Below the pieces are notes generated by a model. It was given only the letters and a program-made list of their open reading frames with translations, searched no databases and had not been told where the DNA came from. DNA of 64,000 nt from Auriscalpium vulgare (taxonomy: Eukaryota > Basidiomycota > Agaricomycetes > Russulales > Auriscalpiaceae), in assembly GCA_019915015.1 (NCBI GenBank), contig JAHBBC010000006.1:868001-932000 (forward strand), given 5' to 3'. A program made the position numbers and the translations under genes. Shown here one piece after another: positions 58,573 through 64,000 of the stretch. Numbering within the stretch: the stretch's first letter is position 1; every line of letters starts with the position of its first letter.

Positions 58573-58841
58573 CTTGTGTTGCTGGACTGGTAATGCCTAT
58601 TCGCTGGTCAATATGCTGATTACGCTTACTGACCGAACCGCAGGGAAAATCTTGTCATAGAACAGCGTTTCATCTGTCTGAATCATTCACGTAGGAATGC
58701 ACACCGACGTATATGCGTTATAGCCTGCCATATCATTCATTCATTCTTCATTCTTCATGCTCGGGCTCGCTGAACCACACACATGCATCGTCGCATTTCT
58801 GCCCTCCTCGATCCTACAACACTGCTCCCTGCAATCGCTAA
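58573..58841. other. Convergent 3' flanks
   Basis: Less than 300 bp between the SET-domain gene and the SDR gene. An ATTCATTCATTCTTCATTCTTCAT tract lies near 58735-58758. No gene. Confidence 0.5.
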
Positions 58842-59676
58842 TCAGAGGAAGCGATCACAGGCCATTGCAATACGACGCACCCCGTTGACCAATATATTCT
58901 GTCCATTCACCCACGCAGCGCCTCCGGAGACCAAGAATCTAATGACCTCGCTTACTTCCTCAGGCCTTCCGATGCGTTTTGCCGGCACCGTATTTGCAAC
59001 CGCTTGGAGCATCTCGTCAGTTCTGTTGCTTCGGAACAACTCTGTATCCGTCGGGCCAGGGGAAACTGTGTTGACCGTGATCTCGCGGGCTCCGAGCTCC
59101 TTGGCCAGGGCGCGCGCGAGCTGCTCTATCGCTCCTTTGGTGGCAACATAGAGGAGGGCGGCGGGAATAACGTGCGACGCGCGCGTCCATGATGTGGAGA
59201 GAAATACAACGCGGCCGCCTTCGGCCTCTGTAAGGCTTGCGGCGGTCGAGATGTGCATGGCTGGGCTTACCTGCGGGGAGGAGAGGTGCCGCAAGCTTGG
59301 TGAGGAATAGCGGGCCCTTCACATTGATGTCCATGTGCTTATCGAATGACTCGTCGTCGATCTGCCCCAGCGTGCCCATCTCCATGACCGCGGCGTTAAG
59401 CACGAGAATATCGACTCGTCCGAACGCGGCGACGGTCTCGTCGAGGAGATGCTGTGCGCCGGCCATGGATGACAAGTCAGCCTGGACGGCGACGGCGTTT
59501 CCGTGTCCATCTGCGAGGATATCGGCGACCACAATTTCTGCGGCAGATTCGTCGGTGACGTAGTTGACAACGACATTGGCGCCGTCGGCGGCAAGCGTTC
59601 GCGCTATGGACGCCCCGATAGAGCGCGAGGAGCCTGTGACAATGGCCACTTTGCCTTCGAGGGATGGTTGGGTCAT
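58842..59676 (-). CDS. Short-chain dehydrogenase/reductase (SDR)
   Basis: The start is MTQPSLEGKVAIVTGSSRSI at 59676 and the stop is a TGA at 58842, with one intron near 59261. Classical SDR motifs are: the NAD(P)-binding TGSSRSIGASIARTLA, the LNAAVMEMG (NNAG-like) strand, the catalytic Ser in FLSTSWTR, YVATKGAIEQLARALAKELG with the catalytic YxxxK, and the VNTVSPGPTDT loop. The C-terminus (EEVSEVIRFLVSGGAAWVNG, ILVNG) is the usual oligomer interface. It resembles 3-oxoacyl-ACP-reductase-like (FabG-type) enzymes. The short acidic residue after the second beta strand is not decisive for NADPH or NADH. Substrate unknown. A TATAAG-like element lies near 59730. Confidence 0.88.
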
Positions 59677-60334
59677 TCGGGTGTCTTGGGGCGGGGGTTT
59701 GGCGAATGCGAGAGCTCAAGCTAGGCGCACTTATAATGCCGTTGCAATTCTCACCTACCCACAAGATCAATCTCAAGCCGTAAGGCTACGCAGCAAGACA
59801 ACGGCTCATGAGAAGCAAGTGTCCAACAACGCTATCGGCGCTCTGTACTGACAGCTTGGGTTCGTTGACCTTTGACTTTGGGCGCCCCTTTTACTGCCGG
59901 TTTGAAAAGAGCTGACCGCAGACTATGTAACAGACATTGAGCAAAGGCCAGAGACAATTTCGGAGTAATGGACTGCATAGAGATGCCCAAGCCAGATCAA
60001 GATGGACAACGTCGGAGAAGTTCGCCGAAGAGCGCGTACGCCGCTTTACGCCGCGCTACGCATGCGTCCAGATCACGTCGAGGCTCAGAGTCGGCGCATA
60101 CGATTTACCACGTTCTGCACTGCCAAATAATTATCAGCAACGACAGATACTGTAGCACACCGAGGGAGGCCGGCCAAATAGACCTTCGAGTCAAATCAGC
60201 ACCTTGTGACACGGCGTGAAGCGCTTCAAAGCTGTTCGATCTCCCAGAAAGAGTGCGGAGGACGTTCGGGATCAGATATCGTATAAAGAACTTTGCCATG
60301 CAATACGATACGCATCACCCGCTGACGTTGGGCG
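59677..60334. other. Intergenic region
   Basis: About 660 bp between the SDR start and the end of the ALDH gene. Open frames are short. No RNA gene or repeat is seen. Confidence 0.4.
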
Positions 60335-62533
60335 TCATCCGTAGCGCCTTCCTTCTGCGACGTCAGCAAACCAATCATCGCGTTCTCTGCTCTCTTCTGC
60401 AGAAGCTACGTTCACTATCGTGGACTTGCTCTGTGTATCTGGAGACATATTCGTCAGCTGTGAGGTGGACTAGTAACACAATGTGACACACAGGCTTCGA
60501 ATGCCTCCACACCATTCTCCCTCCCGATACCACTTTCTTTCATCCCGCCCCTGCAGGGCGTCAGTGATGGGAAGCTCCAGAAAACGGTGAGAATATCAGA
60601 CCATGGGGAGCTTGGGTCGTTCCGATGATGCGTGTTGACCCATACGAGTCCTGCCTGCAGCCGCGCAGACACTCTATGAGCGCGAGAAAGATCACGCGTC
60701 CAGATGCCGGCACCCAATCCGTATTTTGAGTCGTTAGCAAGATGGATGCCCTCTTCCTCGTCCTGTGATCGTGCACATTAGTGCGGGGTAAGAGGCAGCA
60801 TGATGGAGCGATTGACCTCGAAGCGTCTGGCTACGACAACGGGGCCAAAGATCTCTTCTTGCCACAAAGGATCATCCGTGGATATGTCGCCGATGACAGT
60901 CGGTGGGAAGAAAGCTCCTTTGGAGAAGTCGAAGTCGTCAAGGGGCGATTTCCTCTTTAATGGTTCACCTCCGACGAGTATCGAGCCTGATGTACGCGTC
61001 TTCATCATGTCGTCAATACGTGCCAGGTGCCGCGCTGAAATGACGGTGCCCATGGTTGACTGGGGGTTTGACGCTGGGCCAGAGCCAGTTAAGTCCAGCG
61101 CATCAGAGTCATACGAAAGGTGATAACTCACGATTACCCATACGCCGCGTGATGCTAGCTACTTTGTCCAAGAACTGAGACATGAAGCTGTCATACACAC
61201 TTGATTGGACGATCAAGCGTGTTCCCGACACGCATGTCTGTCCCGATGCGACGAACGATGCGAATGCTGCACCATTAACTGCTGAAGGGATATCGGCGTC
61301 ATCAAAGACAACAATAGGTGCCTGAGTTTAGATGAGCACAGAGAAGCCGCCGGAAGGAAATAAAAGCGTACCTTGCCACCTAATTCGGCGGTGAACGATG
61401 CAAGGTTGTGCCCGACGATCCCACCGAGGGCGCGTCCAGTAGCTGTTCCAGCCTACACGGCCATCTGTATTGCTTCCAGAGGCTGGAGGAAGATGTCTGC
61501 CACTCACAGTGATATCGACCTTTCGTACTAGAGGGTGAGATGCAAGGTCTTTTCCAGTCGTTGCGCCGAATCCTGGCAAGACTGAGAAGACACCCCGTGG
61601 GACTAACATGAACAAATCGCGGGTGTTCATAAATTACCCTCGAGGATAGCTGCAAGTGAGTGCGTACCGCCGGCCTCTGCGACTAGCTCAGCGAATTCAA
61701 GGACAGATATGGGGGCCAGCTACGGTTCACGGCATCAGGCATCGATAGAGAAAATAGTTCATGTTCGGACCTCTGACGGTTTCACTATAACACTGTTCCC
61801 AGCTGCGAGGGCGGGAGCGATCTTCTTGACTGCTATGAGTAAAGGATGGTTGAAAGGCTAAAGCATCTGAGTCAGATGACACGCGGGTTAGAGACGCCGA
61901 AAAGACGATACCGTGATTTGCGCAACCACGCCTAGTGGTACGCGCTGCACATAGTTGAGTAGCTGTCCTTGGGTAGGGGCAATATATGATTGGTGAGTGC
62001 GCAACAAAGCTGCGTAGTAGTCTCTGATCAAGAATTAGATTGCGTCAAGGTCAGAAGTTTGGAATGATACCCACAGCCACTCGGGCAGTCGAGCAAGCTG
62101 CGCCTTCATCTCCCTAATAGCGCGTCCCGTCTGGAGAGTCTCGATTTCCGCGAATTGCGGCACACGCTGTTCCAGCGCACGAGCCAAACGGGAAAGAACT
62201 TTGGCACGGTGTGTTGCTGGCGATTGCGACCATGTACCCGACTCAAATGCCGCATGAGCATCTTCAACCGTTTGCTTGACATCCGAAGAGGAAGCAGCAG
62301 CAATTCTGTTTGAACACGTCAATCTATGTGGGGCGCTCGGGGAAGCATAGAACCTACGTGCAGAGTTGTTCGCCGGTAGCCGGGTTTTCTACCACAAAGC
62401 TACAAAAACAACAAAAACACGAAGCATGAGGGCGAAGTCGAGCCTTGGATCCCAGCCTATTGCGCGTACCGTTCGCGCTCTCCGGAAGCAGAAAAGCGTT
62501 CAGACTGCAATACATGAGCAGCAAATGGGCCAT
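60335..62533 (-). CDS. Aldehyde dehydrogenase (ALDH superfamily)
   Basis: About eleven exons. I take the start at the ATG at 62533 (MAHLLLMYC...), but it is uncertain; the family pattern begins at [10 protein letters not shown] near 62380. Then come [54 protein letters not shown] and [20 protein letters not shown], followed by [37 protein letters not shown] and KVDIT lead to the catalytic Glu in [20 protein letters not shown] and the nucleophile Cys in [20 protein letters not shown]. Later motifs are [20 protein letters not shown] then [35 protein letters not shown] and [20 protein letters not shown]. The C-terminal exon adds [16 protein letters not shown] and ends with a TGA at 60335. It oxidises aldehydes with NAD(P)+; the aldehyde is unknown. 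All catalytic residues are present. Confidence 0.9.
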
Positions 62534-63505
62534 AGTGAGTGTGGTGCTGCAAGTCTGGCGGTTAGTCAGAACGTCACGCACATGAGAGGCTAGGGATTGA
62601 CCACTTTTCGAGATAAACTAGCAGGATAGCATGCGCGGAATGTCAAACGCATGGAGTCTGACTGACAAGTCTGACTTGAGTCGGAGTGACCTACTTACTG
62701 TAAGAACAAAGCTACAGCTAGAGCGCTTATGGCGCTACGCCGCGTCGGTTTCAAACTCAGATGTCGGACCTCCTTGCACCTCCCACAACTCCCACTGAGA
62801 GCTCTCAGCTCGTCTAGCAGACTGATCACCGGTACTGGGGCTACTGAAGGTGGGAGGACCGGCGACTAGAGCAGTCAGATAACTACTGCCAGCTCGACAC
62901 ACCAGGGTTCCAGCACAGCCTACCGGCACGCTGCACGCTTGCACGCGCACACATGACAATCTGATTGCTTCAATTGCACGCACGGGGCGCGCAGTTGACA
63001 TTCGCCGTCGTGGCGAAGTGCTCTCTCCTTTGTCTCTCCCTACCACACACATCCTCTCTGACACAATGCTTCGACGCCTGTTATCTTGCGTCCACCCTAC
63101 CGCACACGAAACGAGCTCAATCGATCCATCGACAAGCGCGACTATCACAGAGACGGAGGGCACAGAAAGGAAGAAGGGCGCGGAGAAGACGAGGGGCAGT
63201 CGCAGGGCTCGGAACCATCGCTGGCACTGGAAAGGCCCGCCGGTGACGATCTTGAGTACGGACGGTGAGGCGATCGCGACCGAACACGGTGTGGCGCTCG
63301 CCACCACGGGAGGCTTTGCAAAGGCATCTTGCGGCGGGTTGGCGATCGCGAGCCGGGGGCGAGTCGCGAGGGCTAAGGGTGCGGGCGTGGTGTGCGTGAG
63401 GCCCAGCGGTGCGAAGGCGCCTTTGGATGGTCAGAGCACACTTCGACTGATCACTGATACTGGCTGACGCGATCGCGTTCCATACAGATTTCACTCAAAT
63501 ACTAG
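62534..63505. other. Right-flank region with a doubtful small ORF
   Basis: A plus-strand frame with an ATG at 63066 runs to a stop at 63465 (about 133 codons). It is basic and low-complexity (ERKKGAEKTRGSRRARNHRW) with Gly/Ala-rich sequence after it. The opposite strand is open too, so I do not call it a gene. The rest holds the promoter of the ALDH gene. Confidence 0.35.
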
Positions 63506-63842
63506 ATGGACTCCTCCAACGCTCTGGGAAACTCCACTCCCTGGAGTGGAATTGCTGGTGTGCGGGCCCGGCTAACGAGGAAGAGTGGATTGCTCGAGCC
63601 ACAGGTTAGGCCACTTTCGCCATGTGTCCGCCAAATTGCTTACCCCCTTCGTAGTGGATGGGAATGTCATTGGACAAGGACAGTCGTGGCATCTGAAGGA
63701 GGCGAAGCTCATCGCTGTTGCTCGAGCGCTCGCAGTGATCACTGCTCGGCGCTCGCGCTCAGCAGTAGTCATCGAAGATCATGAAGGCGTTCAACTATCC
63801 GTCATCGTGACACCTAGTCCTGAAGCAACCACTGGGCTTTAG
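63506..63842 (+). CDS. Small hypothetical protein, dsRNA-binding-like C-terminus
   Basis: A short gene is possible. An ATG at 63506 opens MDSSNALGNSTPWSGIAGVR, an intron of about 50-70 bases lies near 63580-63650, and the 3' exon reads DGNVIGQGQSWHLKEAKLIA followed by VARALAVITARRSRSAVVIE to a TAG at 63840-63842. The stretch VDGNVIGQGQ...KEAKLIAVARAL resembles the last strand and helix of a double-stranded-RNA-binding motif, where KKEAKxxAAxxAL is typical. The exact splice junction cannot be settled because the best donor and acceptor do not keep the frame. Low confidence; it could also be a fragment of a longer gene. Confidence 0.35.
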
Positions 63843-64000
63843 TGTATGATCCGTGAGATGAAGCAGTTACTACTTGTCATGTAAGATAATTACTTGGGAA
63901 ACCGCCAAGCGTCGTGCGACGTGACTCAATTATCGCGACTCAAACGACTCAAACGACTTGCGATCGGACACAAATTTGGTCTTGGAGTCTTGCAGTGTCA
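63843..64000. other. Right edge of the window
   Basis: Short non-coding edge. Direct repeats of CGACTCAAA lie near 63935-63955; nothing else is seen. Confidence 0.4.

Overview
The window looks like nuclear DNA of a filamentous basidiomycete, most likely an Agaricomycete. Genes are split by many 45-70 bp GT-AG introns. The recognisable proteins are fungal (SNF1 kinase, VTC1, a Whi3-like RNA-binding protein, THOC7, PP4 regulatory subunit 3, F-box/LRR proteins). tRNA genes carry anticodon-loop introns, and the repeats are Ngaro/PAT-type and LTR retroelements. Coding DNA is GC-rich, so most long open frames on the opposite strand are shadows. No taxon name can be given from sequence alone.

Layout. 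1-9.4 kb: a sparse left flank with an LRR-type gene lacking an obvious F-box, a C2-domain gene carrying a frameshift, and an intact 14-exon amidohydrolase of the CE9-like family. 9.7 kb: an intron-containing tRNA-Met. 9.9-20.2 kb: a tyrosine-recombinase retrotransposon on the minus strand, bounded by exact split direct repeats (A1 ... B1-A2 ... B2). It carries gag, a truncated RT, RNase H, a tyrosine recombinase and an extra ORF between A2 and B2. LTR elements have inserted into it, two of them solo LTRs with 4-bp GCGC target duplications. 20.3-21.8 kb: an F-box gene right beside the element.

22.4-27.7 kb: two tandem aldo-keto reductase genes and a coiled-coil RING gene. A decayed copy of the RING gene's 3' end lies between the reductases, so the duplicated unit was reductase plus RING tail. 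27.9-34.5 kb: tRNA-His, a short-form tRNase Z, an Old Yellow Enzyme, a decayed copy of the tRNase Z 3' end, THOC7 and VTC1. 34.5-37.9 kb: no gene I can support; part is an internally duplicated G-rich stretch.

37.9-62.5 kb is ordinary, gene-dense euchromatin: Whi3-like RNA-binding protein, PP4 regulatory subunit 3 (Psy2/SMEK), EVE-domain protein, SRP9, oxodicarboxylate-type mitochondrial carrier, a ricin-B-type lectin, SNF1, a glycerol-phosphate-type HAD phosphatase, a Bin3/MePCE RNA methyltransferase, a SET-domain methyltransferase, an SDR and an aldehyde dehydrogenase. Several pairs share short divergent promoters (THOC7/VTC1, SRP9/carrier, Bin3/SET). The genes do not form one pathway; they are mostly housekeeping (RNA processing, signalling, polyphosphate and redox metabolism). 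The most unusual material is the nested retroelement region and the two local duplication scars.
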